Below, piece after piece: positions 10,336 through 22,189 of a stretch of DNA of 64,000 nucleotides (the stretch's first letter is position 1; the number at the start of each line of letters is the position of its first letter). The notes below the pieces were generated by a model, which was given only the letters and a program-made list of their open reading frames with translations, had not been told where the DNA came from and did not search any database. The stretch comes from Pachyseris speciosa (lineage: Eukaryota > Cnidaria > Anthozoa > Scleractinia > Pachyseridae). The stretch lies in assembly GCA_016490735.1 (NCBI GenBank), contig JAEMWC010000288.1:477501-541500 (forward strand), written 5' to 3'. A program made the position numbers and the translations under genes.

Positions 10336-10495
10336 TAATAATAATAACGTCTGTCATCATCAACATTGACATGCGCCTGTTTGGCGTCCATTTTGTTTGC
10401 AGAATTGACAAAGAAACGAGAAGAGATAAATGTGGTGGAACAGCGGCTATATCAAGGGCAGGAACTATAAAAACAACGAGAACTTTTGGAAAGAT

Positions 10496-10712
10496 ATGTT
10501 GTGCTGTTAAACAAAGCAGATTCCATTTGTCAGTGCGTGTGTACTCTGAAAACGCACAGAGGAAGTCAAAACATCTTAAAAACATCGGCCACGCCACTCG
10601 CCTGTAGCTCGTAGCGTAATTCTTTGTTCGTACTACGTTTTGACCTCATCCGTGCGTCATCAGAGCACACAGGCTTGGACAAGTGGAATCTATTTTGTTT
10701 AACACCACAATA
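10496..10712. mobile_element. Foldback MITE, ~217 bp
   Basis: The left arm ATGTTGTGCTGTTAAAC and onward pairs with the right arm ending GTTTAACACCACAATAT. The inverted match covers about 80 nt per side, around a centre with the restriction-like CGCCTGTAGC. The same element occurs at 28,335 and, interrupted, at 44,226. Only its left arm remains at 15,384. Confidence 0.65.
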
Positions 10713-11250
10713 TTCGTTTGCTATTTGGATATAACTGAATTCAGTGTCCTTCAGCGTCTTCCAGTGCACTCTGATTGCTTGCACTTGCCTGTGAATCTGT
10801 CCAATCAGTTAGTGGTCTTTGTCTTATTATTTGGATATCATGTGTTCATATTGCTTATAAATATTTGCCTTCCAGCATTGTAAATACTGCAGACAGATTT
10901 TATGGAAAGATCACTATTACTATCATCTGTTAGCCTGCGTAGCAAGCGTTTCCGTGTGGTTTGAGGGCTAAAAAATAGCTGTAGGGGATGAAATGCTGTC
11001 GGATTTATTGATCTATTTATTTATTTATTAATTAACTTTATTATTATATTTTTTGGCGGGGGGAGGGGTGGGGTTGGTCACTTGATTTCGCGGTGAACAA
11101 GAGATGAAAGCGGACATTAAGTTAAGCTAAAACAGAATAAGGGTATGTCAAAGGGTCTTTTTCTTTTATTCTTGAGTATGATGAAGTATTTTGGCCAAAG
11201 ATGTGGGTGATTTTTACTAAATATAAATCAGTGTTTTGATGTATTTCCAG

Positions 11251-11479
11251 CCATTTGATACGATATTTCGATACGATCTTAGGAAACATTCTGTGGGGAG
11301 TATCTCCCGGGCTCGCCATCGAGATCTTAACTATTGTTGCCTTTCTAATAATCTATTGCTCATGTGGGTCCGTTAAAGGCATCTACGTTTATCGCTTTTC
11401 TCCGCAAGTTCGTCTCATAAGCATAGACATCGTAATAGATTTAACATTGTTTTTAAACGCGATTAATATGGATCGATAA
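11251..11479 (+). other. Possible terminal exon, hydrophobic, copy 1
   Basis: After a TTTCCAG acceptor-like site the plus strand encodes NILWGVSPGLAIEILTIVAF and further hydrophobic sequence to a TAA. This copy has a ~10-bp duplication near its start. Four copies exist (15,964; 29,059; 45,293). The copy at 45,293 differs by an in-frame 3-bp insertion, which hints at coding constraint. The product is unknown. Confidence 0.3.
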
Positions 11480-13149
11480 AATGGTACAATATTCGTAAAT
11501 TGCGAGCTTAATTGATGGTTGTCTTCAGTTTTGCATCAGTTTGCGACTAAACTTACCTTCGGAGGTTTGAGGGGAATTTACTTTAAGGGGTAATAAGCAT
11601 TAACCGAGGAGGGTATGCAGTAGGAAAAACAAAGGATAAAATTAGGGAAGTGGCTCGTTAGGCCAGTGTAGAGTGGCTAAAAACTCGTTTTCAAGGTTTC
11701 TTTTACTAAGGTTGGTTGTGGGTAAACGGAGCCAGAAGTACAATAGACGTATGGAGTTTGAGCCAATTATGAAACTCCGAAACTGACAGCTCAGAATGGA
11801 TGGAATAAAGTATTTAAAATTGTTAATTAAAACACTGAAGTTACATCACTAGTAGTGTCGAAATTAGACCGTTACAGTTTTGTAACTTTAACCCACGCAT
11901 TAGCGAATCATATATCGGACCTGACCTCTTCTTTGTTGGAGCTCAAGCAGTCCTCCACAGGAGCCTGACAGGAACGGCAGTTTTAGTGAACATCTCTGAA
12001 CTGACTCCTGTTCCGCGCAGAGTGATCGCTCAAAGCTATCAGTGCCATGCACTCGGCAAAATCGTCTCTTTGATGATGTTGATTGTCGACGAATTCAGAC
12101 AACAAACCATTCGTTTTTCGTCTCTTAATTTGTTTTCTTGTGATCACTCGAAGGGTGCGAATTAGCATCGAAAGCATGGATGCTCCTTTTTAACCTTGGA
12201 AAAAAAAATTCAAGCTGTTTTGCAGTCTCCGGTGAATTCAGTCTCGTTTCTGACGTGACTGACACGGTGCATAGAGCATAAGAATTGAGGAATAAAGAAA
12301 ATTGGAGGGCCAAAGAGAAATAGGAAAATGAGAACTCAGAGCTACTCAGAAGTTGTGGATTGGGATTTGAAGTATAGTTAGGTCATTGCTGGTAGTTAGG
12401 CCTGATATTTGACAAGGAACAAGCGTAAACCGATAGTTCTCATGTCAGGTCAAACTTGCAGGAAACGTTGCTGTCAACATGTTTCATAGACTTCCATAAC
12501 ATTTCCGACCATGCACTTGCCGTAAAAGGCACCATCTTTGCTTGGTTGAGCTGGTTTTTAAGATTCTTGAGTCGGATTCCACTGCTATGGCAACTCAGTT
12601 CGACCAGTCAACCTCGGTAAATCGCCAAATGACCGGTAATGGAGGAATCCTTAAATTTAGCAGGTACCATGGTAAAAATTAAACCAGAATGCGAGATTGA
12701 TCACATGATGTACATTATTAACAAAGGCTGACAGGTTGCGTAATCTCCGGCATAAAACGTTTGAAAACCCTTCATATTTTTTCTCTAACGAGTATGTCTT
12801 CGTACTCCTCCAGCTTTAAAGTGTATATGACATAATTTTTTTATTTGCTTAATCTAAGCTTTACGGTGTATCTGAATAGAAATTGAAAATAAAGATTTCC
12901 TAAAAATGTTTCTTCCCCGGTTGTTAGCCCGGTAAAAACGTGAAATCTTACTTTCGTTGGGGTACATTACCGCGCGTATGACTGGAGACGAGAATAAGGA
13001 GCTGTGACATGAAACCAGACTCTCTTAGAAAACTGTGAGCACTAAGAATTATTTCTAGAATGTTTGTTTTTTAGCTAGTCAGATGAGTGATAAACTGCAA
13101 GAAGAAACCACTAACAATAAAAGTGGTCGACGTTACAGGTTGCGGTTTA
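11480..13149. repeat. Remainder of module M, copy a (no gene recognised)
   Basis: Shared with 16,183-17,870, 29,269-31,177, 32,790-34,260 and 45,515-46,924. It carries a conserved 64-codon minus-strand frame (11,983-12,177) and A-rich tracts. I see no motif or domain in it. Confidence 0.6.
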
Positions 13150-13352
13150 CCTATCTTACCTATCTTGTATCCGTCGTCATGTTCTTCTTTCAAATTTTCA
13201 TCTTGTAAAACAATAACTGAGGAGGCCTTATTAACATAAACTTCTTAGTTTCCTTTAGGCCTCCTCGCCATTGTAACTTCTATCCATTCTATCTTTTTGT
13301 TTTCTTTATAATAATGCTATTTGTGGTTTGGACAATAAATTAAAAAAAATGA
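13150..13352 (+). mobile_element. Retroelement 3' tail inserted in module M copy a
   Basis: This ~200 bp is absent from the sister copy at 17,870. It ends in an AT-rich stretch with AATAAATT followed by eight A, as expected for the 3' end of a LINE or other polyadenylated retroposon. No coding part remains. Confidence 0.4.
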
Positions 13353-13509
13353 TTGGTGCTCATTAGCAACACATAGACATTCCAGTAATATTTCTAGTGT
13401 CGACTTTGAGTTGTTCCACAATGCATTTAATACGTTTTGTTAGTATTACTTATAGAAATACTAAATAACGATATAGCAACTTCTGTTAAATAGATCTGAC
13501 AAAATTGCT

Positions 13510-13800
13510 CTATACAGTTGCTATGATCTGTCCTAATCTCGTGTTATTTGACTTAAATCTTGTTTCATCGGTGCATGAAAATCATTAACACTGTTTTCAT
13601 GGTCCAATTATATTTGAGCTCTATTTTGGAACTGTCTAGTTTTCATACAACATATACTCTATTAACCGAATGTTTTGGACCTGATTTTGTTAATCAATAC
13701 GCCGTCAACACCCACAAGCAAGTAGTAATTGATAAACACCGCTATCCCTTTTTTGCGGGGTGGGGGGTCATAACTGTATTACAAAAATTACACATATACA
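13510..13800. repeat. Diverged copy of the G-rich 590-bp-type repeat
   Basis: Resembles 3,600-4,060, including TTGCTATGATCTGTCC and the tract before ATAACTGTATTACAAAAATT, but shorter and more diverged. Confidence 0.6.
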
Positions 13801-13964
13801 CTTGACATTTCGTATGCTTGGCAACATACATTTTGAAAAGTGGCCGTTACAAGTTTTGAAAACTTTGAAAACTATTTTTATGCTGTGAATGATGTATATA
13901 AAATCTTAATTTTAATACAGGGATCTAAAACAGTAAATCTATAAGGGATACAACTATTATTAGC

Positions 13965-14768
13965 ATAATAATGAAAAATTTTCTCGATTCTGATTGGTTA
14001 AGAGAAATGTAGTTTTTAGGAAACACTATGCAGAAAAAAGGCAATTCAGTGCAGGAAAAAGGTAATACAGTAAAAAAAAAAGATAAAAAAAAAAACTACG
14101 GATTCTGATCGGGTGATAAAGGAAGGCACTGTACATCGATGAGCTTCGAGCGAAAACAATGGCTGTCGTTTAGGGCAGGTTTTCTTTCGCACTCGCAACG
14201 AGGAAAGAGCTGAAAAACAGCTCTGAAACCGAGAACAGTGCGAAAAGCACTGCTTTTTGGCCTTTTTTTTGGAGAAAGTGATGTAGAGAAAAGGAAATCG
14301 AAAATTATGAGCCTGTTGGACCTCTTTTACGCCGATATAACAAAAAATAACAAGGCGAAGATTATGAACAAGAAACGCTGAAGGTAATGATTACAGCGCT
14401 TGATAGACACTTGAAAGACAAAGTAGCCTTACAGCTATAGCCTATAACTGTTAAGCCCATTTTTGCCGTGAGCTTAAAAGTTTTTAAAAACATTGACAAA
14501 GCTGTTGTTTTGACTGAACACGTAATGAATAATATGCGTTGCTTCTGCAAAATTATGGTAGGCTATCTCGCACTTTTTTCAATCATATTATTAATAAGTA
14601 ATCACATGATTTTTCTCTTGCAAATTGGAATAAATAAGCACTTGTAAATGTTTTCAAAGACCACAAATTACACTCGCCCAACGGGCTCGTGCAATTTTAT
14701 TAGTCTTTGAAAAAATTTACGCGATCTCATTACACCAAATTGCACTGAAAATCATGTGATTACCTATA
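13965..14768. mobile_element. ~0.8 kb palindrome-containing element, copy 1
   Basis: The flanks ATTAG and AACAATAACTCCTCACTACT are contiguous in the 590-bp repeat, so this block is an insertion. It begins near GAAAAATTTTCTCGATTCTG and ends in a ~165-bp palindrome (14,599-14,763) centred on CCCAACGGG, with arms TAATCACATGATTTT and AAAATCATGTGATTA. A second copy is at 31,361. No transposase is visible. Confidence 0.6.
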
Positions 14769-14835
14769 CAAACAATAACTCCTCACTACTGATGTTAACA
14801 TTAAAAGCTGGTTTAAGTTTCCTGAATTAAACAAT

Positions 14836-15035
14836 GTTAATCCGTTTTACCCGACGCTAAAATGTCAAAGTGAACCCAACTGATGTTGCGTCCAGTTTTT
14901 AACGTGGCTCAGTTAGGAATGGCTGATGTGTGGTCATTTTTAGCGAGGGACTTGAAATGAACAGTTTTTTTTGTCGCGAAGTCTTCTCTTTGTCTTACCA
15001 ATATAAAAATCGTTGCAGTCCCAGCAACAGCTGCT
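14836..15035 (-). pseudogene. GIY-YIG nuclease fossil, copy 2
   Basis: The minus strand reads CCWDCNDFYIGKTKRRLRDK and, after a frameshift at a T run, FKSLAKNDHTSAI and WVHFDILASGKTD. The GIY-YIG core (FYIGKTKRRL) is best preserved here and at 32,310. A stop follows the TSAI segment. Confidence 0.65.
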
Positions 15036-15107
15036 TATAATTACAATGAAAACGTGTATGATCAACAACATTGACTCGCGCCTGTTTGGCGTCCATTTTT
15101 TTTGCAA

Positions 15108-15191
15108 AATTGACAGAGAAACTTCAGGCCATAGCACAACAACGACGAGAGATAAATGTGTTGGAACAGCGGCTATATCAAGGGCAAGAAG
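15108..15191 (+). pseudogene. Coiled-coil exon candidate, decayed copy in module M-b
   Basis: 84 nt encoding LTEKLQAIAQQRREINV and onward to a GTAGGT donor. The acceptor that reads TTTGCAG at 43,949 is TTTGCAA here, so it is probably unspliceable. Confidence 0.35.
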
Positions 15192-15383
15192 GTAGGTACG
15201 AAATAAATAATAATAACAATTGAGCAAGTTGATTTTCTTAATAATGTATAAACATTAGCTATGGCGTTATTCAACTGCACTCATTTTAAGGTATTTAAGG
15301 AAAATGACAATTATAAATTTACATATATAGAACTGGGTTAATTGAAGCAGGAGCAATAAAAACAACGAGAACTTTTGGAAAGA

Positions 15384-15470
15384 AATGTTGTGCTGTTAAA
15401 CAAAACAGATTCCATTTGTCAGTGCGTGTGTACTCTGATAACGCACAAAGGAAATCAAAACATCGGCCAG
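15384..15470. repeat. Left arm only of the ~217 bp foldback MITE
   Basis: Matches the first ~85 bp of the element at 28,335. The sequence then jumps to CGTCTTCCAGTGCACTC-like flank, so the right arm has been deleted. Confidence 0.5.
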
Positions 15471-15963
15471 TGTCTTCCAGTGCACTCTTATTGCTTGCAC
15501 TTGCATGTGAATCTGTCCAATCAGTTAGTGGTCTTTGTCTTATTATTTGGATACCATGTGGTGATATTGCTTATACATATTTGCCTTCCAGCATTGTAAA
15601 TACTGTAGGCAGATTTTATGGAAAGCTCACTATTACTATTGTCTGTTAGGCTGCGTAGCAAGCGTTTCCGTGTGGTTTGAGGGCTAAAAAATAGCTGTAG
15701 GGGATGAAATGCTGGCGGATTTATTTATCTATTTATTTGTTTATATATTTATTTATTTATATTTTTTGGCGGGGGGAGGGGTGGGGTTGGTCACTTGATT
15801 TCGCGGTGAACAAGAGATGAAAGCGGACGTTAAGTTAAGCTAAAACAGAATAAGGGTATGTCAAAGGGTCTTTTTCTTTTATTCTTGAGTATGATGAAGT
15901 ATTTTGGCCAAAGATGTGGGTGATTTTTACTGAATATAAATCAGTGTTTTGATGTATTTCCAG

Positions 15964-16182
15964 CCATTTGATACGATCCAATTAGGAAACATTCTGTGGG
16001 GAGTATCTCCCGGGCTCGCCATCGAGATCTTAACTGTTGTTGCCTTTCTAATAATCTATTGCTCATGTGGGTCCGTTAAAGGCATCTACGTTTATCGCTT
16101 TTCTCCGCAAGTTCGTCTCATAAGCATAGACATTGTAATAGATTTAACATTGTTTTTAAACGCGACTAATATGGATCGATAA
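15964..16182 (+). other. Possible terminal exon, hydrophobic, copy 2
   Basis: Follows a TTTCCAG acceptor and stays open for 73 codons to TAA (QLGNILWGVSPGLAIEILTV). Function unknown. See the copy at 45,293. Confidence 0.3.
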
Positions 16183-18084
16183 AATGGTACAATATTCGTA
16201 AATTGCGAGCTTAATTGATGGTTTTCTTCAGTTTTGCATCAGTTTGCGACTAAATTTACCTTCGGAGGTTTGAGGGGAATTTACTTTAAGGGGTAATAAG
16301 CATTAACCGAGGAGGGTATGCAGTAGGAAAAACAAAGGATAAAACTAGGGAAGTGGTCGTTAGGCCAGTGTAGAATTGCTAAAAAGTCCTTTTCAAGGTT
16401 TCTTTTACTAAGGTTGGTTGTGGGTAAACGGAGCCAGAAATACAATAGACGTATGGAGTTTGAGCCAATTATGAAACTCCGAAACTGACAGCTCAGAATA
16501 GATGCAATGCAATATTTAAAATTGCTAATTAAAACACTGAAGTTACATCACTAGCAGTGTCGAAATTAGACTGTTACAGTTTTGTAACTTTAACCCACGC
16601 ATTAGCGAATCATATATCGGACCTGACCTCTTCTTTGTTGGAGCTCAAACAGTCCTCCACAGGAGCCTGGCAGGAACGGCAGTTTTAGTGAACATCTCTG
16701 AACTGACTCCTGTTCCGCGCAGAGTGATCGCTCAAAGCTATCAGTGCCATGCACTCGGCAAAATCTTTTCTTTGATGATGTTGATTGTCGACGAATTCAG
16801 ACAACAAACCATTCGTTTTTCGTCTCTTAATTTGTTTTCTTGTGATCACTCGAAGGGTGCGAATTAGCATCGAAAGCATGGATGCTCCTTTTTAACCTTG
16901 GAAAAAAAAAAAAAAAGAAATTCAAGCTGTTTTGCAGTCTCCGGTGAATTCAGTCTCGTTTCTGATGTGACTGACACGGTGCATAGAGCATGAGGATTGA
17001 GGAATAAAGAAAATTGGAGGGCCAAAGAGAAATAGGAAAATGAGAACTCAGAGCTACTCAGAAGTTGTGGATTGGGATTTGAAGTATAGTTAGGTCATTG
17101 CTGGTAGTTAGGCCTGATATTTGACAAGGAACAAGCGTAAACCGATAGTTCTCATGTCAGGTCAAACTTGCAGGAAACGTTGCTGTCAACATGTTTCATA
17201 GACTTCCATAACATTTCCGACCATGCACTTACCGTAAAAGGCAGCATCTTTGCTTGGTTGAGCTGGTTTTTAAGATTCTTGAGTCGGATTCCACTGCTAT
17301 GGCAAGTCAGTTCGACCGGTCAACCTCGGTAAATCGCCAAATGACCGGTAATGGAGGAATCCTTAAATTTAGCAGGTACCATGGTAAAAATTAAACCAGA
17401 ATGCGAGATTGATCACATGATGTACATTATTAACAAAGGCTGACAGGTTGCGTAATCTCCGGCATAAAACCTTTGAAAACCTTTCATACTCGTTTCTAAC
17501 ACGTATGTCTTCGTATTCCTCTTGCTTTAAAGTGTATATGACATAAGTTTTTATATTTGCTTAATCTAAACTTTACGGTGTATCTGAATAGAAATTGAAA
17601 ATAAAGTTTTCCTAAAAATGTTTCTTAACCGGTTGTTAGCCCGGCAAAATCGTGAAATTTTACTTCCGTTGGGGTACATTACCGCGCGTATGACTGGAGA
17701 CGAGAATAAGGAGCTGTGACGTGAAAACAGACTCTCTTAGAAAACTGTGAACACTAAGAATTATTTCTAGAATGTTTGCTTTTCAGCTAGTCAGATGAGT
17801 GATAAACCGCAAGAAGAAACCACTAACCATAAAAGTGGTCGACGTTACAGGTTGCGGTTTAGCTAACTTGTAGCTGATTGGTTCTCTTTAGCAACACATA
17901 GACATTCCAGTAATATTTCTAGTGTCGAATTTGAATTGTTCCACAATGCGTTTAATACGTTTTGTTAGTATTACTTATAGATATACAAAATAACAATATA
18001 GCAACTTCTGGTAAAAAAATCTGACAAAATTGTTCTATACTGTAAATAAGCAGTAGTGAAAGTAAAGTCAGAAAAAAAAATTCT

Positions 18085-18156
18085 GTCTTGTACAGGAGTC
18101 GAACCCATGACCTCTGCGATAGCGGTGCACTGCTTTACCAACTGAGCTAACAAGCC
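18085..18156 (-). other. tRNA-like sequence, probably a SINE head
   Basis: 72 nt on the minus strand with a pol III A box (TAGCTCAGTTGG) and B box (GGTTCGACTCC). The acceptor-like arms GGCTTGT and ACAAGAC pair at six of seven positions, and the T arm pairs with wobbles. The anticodon stem is poor, with only about three pairs, and no convincing anticodon can be read. I therefore call it tRNA-derived rather than a working tRNA. An identical-length copy is at 34,497. Confidence 0.6.
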
Positions 18157-18488
18157 AACTGGGAGCTGGTCATTTTGCTGATTCGTAATAAGCCCGTGAA
18201 TGATGAATAAATGACTATGAATATATGAAAATCATATATTTGAACTGGGGATTATGGAATGAATATGTGAGTTATCATCGCAGTCAACTGAATAATTTGC
18301 TTTTCCGAAATTTATGTCTAAAGCTTCTATTATTGGTGTCTCTATTGATCTCATACAGGCAGTCATCAAAGAAATTAATAATTTAATTGGAAAGGAAATG
18401 AGAAGATAAATCGGTTAGCGTTGGTTAATGACATTGAATACGGAGGGTTAAAAATGGGGTAGGCGAATTTATTCTTAGATTCGCTTAA

Positions 18489-19492
18489 CTCATTTCCGTC
18501 CGCCATTTTGTACACGTTTTTCTGTAATTTTCGAGGGTCTGAGGTCAAGTCGGTCTGGTTATTCCATATAAGGGGTTACTACGTAGATTTTGGTAGATTT
18601 TGGTCCACAACATCGAAGGCTCTATCTTTCATGTCGCGCTGGTCACGCTAGCTGTCGTTTATTTCTAAACGATCAGTGCAGCTACAATTCGGTACTTATT
18701 TCATTTATAAGTGTGTTTTTCGAGTTATTTTCCACCTCAGAAACCCCTTGCCTTGCATCATAAAGCTGGGTTGGTGGGTAGAGGCAATCCTCTGGAAGAA
18801 GACAGAGGTGAGAGGCAATTTCACACCAAGTGAGCCGCCGAAAGGTTTCGATCGATTCATGGTGATTTACGAAGTGAAGTTGTGTTCCTAGCCGATCGTT
18901 GAGTAGATACTGGGACGTCGCATGGCAATTTTGACGAGTTTTGACTTGTAAATAATACAATCGCTGCAATATTTTGCCAGCAGGACCGGATGGCTTGACA
19001 CTTATAAAAAATATCTGAAATGAAAATTGGCGGACTAACACGCGGCAGTTATCCAAGGATATCCCAGAATTCCTTTGGGTCACAAAGCGAACATGTCAGA
19101 CCAGTGAGAGGAACTGAAATCAAATAGCGTTACCCAGGTCGGGTTAAGGAAGTCAGCAGGCAAATTGGCACAGATTGCAAGAAGTTGAGTCGAAGTTTAC
19201 TGCCAATGTGGACTTTTAGCTTAAAGAGGGTTTTTTGTCTTCAAAACTTCAAAACAATGTTGCTTATATTTGGTGCTGTTCTAGAGCGTTTTTGGTTTTG
19301 CAACAGAATAAACAGTCATATTCAAGAAAAATCGGGCCTTTCAGTAGGTTTACGGGATGATTAAGTCTCAGAAACTCAGTACTTGGCAATAATAATCGCT
19401 TATTTCAAACTGGTTCGTGATTTGGAAAAGTTACAGGTTTTCAAAGCACTGGTCTTCAGTCACCCAAAATTGTAGAGCCCGTCGTGAATGAG
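18489..19492. mobile_element. 1,004-bp DNA transposon flanked by TTAA
   Basis: TTAA at 18,485-18,488 and 19,493-19,496 flank the element. Its ends CTCATTTCCGTC and GACGGTGAATGAG-like (reverse strand CTCATTCACGACGG) are imperfect inverted repeats. The sister unit at 34,900 has a single TTAA at the matching place, which is a clean empty site. TTAA duplication points to piggyBac- or Kolobok-type transposases. The element carries no transposase. The 133-codon minus frame at 18,682-19,083 has no recognisable domain. Confidence 0.8.
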
Positions 19493-19719
19493 TTAAGTAA
19501 TCCCAGGAACTGTTTTAAGTGTTATCCCAGGACTGGAAAAATGACTGTCCATCACAAAATCCATTTATAAGTGAGCTCTTTTTATCGCGCCCAGTATTTT
19601 TAGTTGACGGACTGAACGTGACGCGGTATTCGGATCAGTTGACTTTCGGCAGGACGGAATAGTCGTGGAGCGGATTTTTCACAGCATATGTGGATAAGAC
19701 ATGACTAGCTATACACACT

Positions 19720-20080
19720 TTCCAGTAATCCTGACTCCCCGGTTTTGCTCTCTTGCCATTTGAATTCCAGTACCGCGAAAGCCACTAGGTACGAGCTCAT
19801 GCTGATTCTTGCAGAAAAATGTTCCATCGTCCCTAGCCTGGTGACGAGCCGTATGCGCGGATACTGCGTAATACGGTACGGGGTCATGAGTTCTACAGAT
19901 AATGAAGGACTCTTCAAAGGACGGCTCGTCAAAACAAGGAAACACCTTTCTTGCGCGAGCGGGCTCAAAATAAGTCGCTGCTAGTGTCCCGTTCAAGGGA
20001 ATACAATGAAAGCGCACGTGGAAGCCTGATAAATAATCACTTTTGACGGCTAAACTCGATTTCGGAAAAACTCCTACCAA
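19720..20080 (-). pseudogene. M1-family aminopeptidase exon fragment, copy 1
   Basis: The minus strand encodes LSGFHVRFHCIPLNGTLA, then YFEPARARKVFPCFDEPSFE, the hallmark N-terminal segment of M1 metallopeptidases (aminopeptidase N type). In the next frame it reads ARISMSSYLVAFAVLEFK, also a hallmark of the family. A shift of frame near 19,825 separates the two. The catalytic HEXXH and GAMEN parts are absent. The unit-2 copy at 35,125 has the same break, so decay preceded the duplication. Confidence 0.75.
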
Positions 20081-21470
20081 GTTGAAAACTGAATGAATTA
20101 ATTTCCCTCGTTCGAGCCTGAGATTTTCTGTTGCGGCAGCATCAACAGCTCAGTATATAGGAGTAGACTCTTTGGCCATTGAGAATTAGAGATGATATTT
20201 AAGATAATAAAAGTGTTGTGGAAATCTTGGTAAAGCAAACTCTCTTCAACGATTGAAATAAATGCGACCGCCGTGAAAACAAAACGAAAACAGAGAGTAG
20301 CACGGGCAAGAACTGTGTAGCGTCAAATACGTTTTACGTACACTTGAAAGTTGGGCGAGCGCTAATTTCCATAGCATAAATACCATGCATTTCCCTTTTA
20401 TAATGTTCCATGACGCATCAGGGCATTTACACATGTGCCAACCATACAAAAGAAAAAGAACCAGTGGCAAAAGATAATTAAAAATAGAGCCAGTAGCAGT
20501 ACCCCTGGACCCTGCGCCTGAGCGTCGTACCATCACGATGAAGCCCAAGATTTCGACCTGCGCATCGCTTATACCAGCCCCGAGCATTGGTCCTTCGCTA
20601 TCTTTAAGATACCCGCAATCCCGCAGGTAGTGAGGGGGAGAAATGCCGGCCCCAAGACCATATGTGACAGACCCCTTTCTTTCTCGCAGCTAAGTCCCAT
20701 TCGGCTTACTTCAAGATTACGAGCCATATATATATAGAGAGAGCAGAATCTATTCACTGAGTTTTCCATATGTTACGTAACTTCGTAGACGGACGCTGCG
20801 CATGCACATTTGTTCAAAATGATAATAGGACGAACGGAGCAAGGTAATCTCCCGTTAAACTTTTCTAAAATTCTCGTATCAAACTTGTACAGATTAGTTT
20901 TTTCAGAAAGGTGATTCCAAGACCAACGTTTTATACTAGTCTTGCTTTTCATTCATGGCTCCTGTGCTTAGTTTTTTTTTTTTCATCAGCACCCGTATCC
21001 GCGATCGCACCCCAATGATACACCAATGCAGATATCATTTCTTTCTTATTACATCAACATTTTTATGCCTATGGTATAGAAACGAGATGATTACGGTAAA
21101 AAAAGTTACTCAGGCTGCACAGTCTGCGTTTTAACAAGAGATAGCTAGGACACAGGCAAACCATCCTGTACGCGTGCGCTTAACGGAGCTTTTCAATGCC
21201 TGAAACATGCCGAGACTCTGTCAACGCCATATTAACAGCTTTTTCAAAGGGTTTTAATCCATGGTTTCAATGAAATAAAAGTATTCAAAGCTATTTTGTT
21301 TCTCAGTATTTGTTTGGTTGCCATCAGCATGTGCTTCCTAGGCCGTCGGTGAATGTCGACGGCTCGCCCAGCAGTCGCATCAATGGGGTCTTATTCAAAA
21401 GGCCAAAATCAAACGCATTGAGAAGAAACCACCATCATACAACTCGTTGACATGAATGATGACAAAGACA
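20081..21470. other. No gene recognised
   Basis: Duplicated almost base for base at 35,486-36,870. It holds a minus-strand 113-codon frame (20,246-20,587), truncated in the other copy by a one-base difference, and an (AT)n/(AG)n stretch near 20,727. Nothing supports a coding or RNA gene. Confidence 0.5.
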
Positions 21471-21476
21471 ATGCTG

Positions 21477-22189
21477 TTTGAGTGCCTCGTTCCCTTTGAA
21501 ACAGACCAAGCTTTTGTAAAATCTCTCAGTTAAAAGTGGTTCAGTTTAATAAACCTAAATGAGCAACAACACTTAATCAGTGATGCAAGAAACAATTTTC
21601 ACAGGTTATGCTTGTACTGAGCTAGGTACTAATCTTGTAGACTGAAAAGACGCATTTGCTTTTAGGCCCCTTGTTCATGAAGAACAAACTGTCAGCAGCT
21701 TGAAACGAGCATTTGAACAAAGTTTATTACATGCACAGTGCCAATAAGCAGTTCTTTGAAATTGGCAAGGCTTAAGCCTTGTCAGCACCTGATGATGATC
21801 TCAGGTACCAGCAAATGACCCAAAATACAGTTTGAGTGCCTCGTTCCCTTTGAAACAGACCAAGCTTTTGTAAAATCTCTCAGTTAAAAGTGGTTCAGTT
21901 TATTAAAACCTAAATGAGCAACAACACTTAATCAGTGATGCAAGAAACAATTTTTACAGGTTATGCTTGTACTGAGCTAGGTACTAATCTTGTAGACTGA
22001 CAAGACGCATTTGCTTTAAGGCCCCTTGTTCATGAAGAGCAAACTGTCAGCAGCTTGAAACGAGCATTTGAACAAAGTTTATTGCATTCACAGTGCCAAT
22101 AAGCAGTTCTTTGAAATTGGCAAGGTTTAAGCCTTGTCAGCGCTTGATGATGATCAAGCATGATGACCAGCAAATGACCCAAAATACAG
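21477..22189. repeat. Two-copy tandem duplication, ~354 bp unit
   Basis: TTTGAGTGCCTCGTTCCCTT starts both copies (21,477 and 21,831). Unit 2 has only one copy (36,880-37,240), so the doubling happened after the segmental duplication. The unit contains an internal AGCAAATGACCCAAAATACAG end. Confidence 0.8.

Noticed and set aside
11983..12177. Minus-strand 64-codon frame conserved in five module copies (also 16,685; 29,950; 33,023; 46,018)
   Set aside because: Conservation is explained by recent duplication. It has no domain, no start context and overlaps no splice-like pattern, and the 33,023 copy changes frame at its end.
18085..18156. Functional tRNA gene
   Set aside because: The anticodon stem pairs poorly and no anticodon fits an isotype. 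The second copy differs in the acceptor arm without compensation.
18682..19083. 133-codon minus-strand frame inside the TTAA element
   Set aside because: It lies in a non-autonomous transposon, resembles no transposase and is absent from the sister unit. I treat it as repeat sequence.
20246..20587. Minus-strand 113-codon frame with a hydrophobic stretch near the aminopeptidase fragment
   Set aside because: A one-base difference truncates it in the otherwise near-identical unit-2 copy, and no domain is recognisable.
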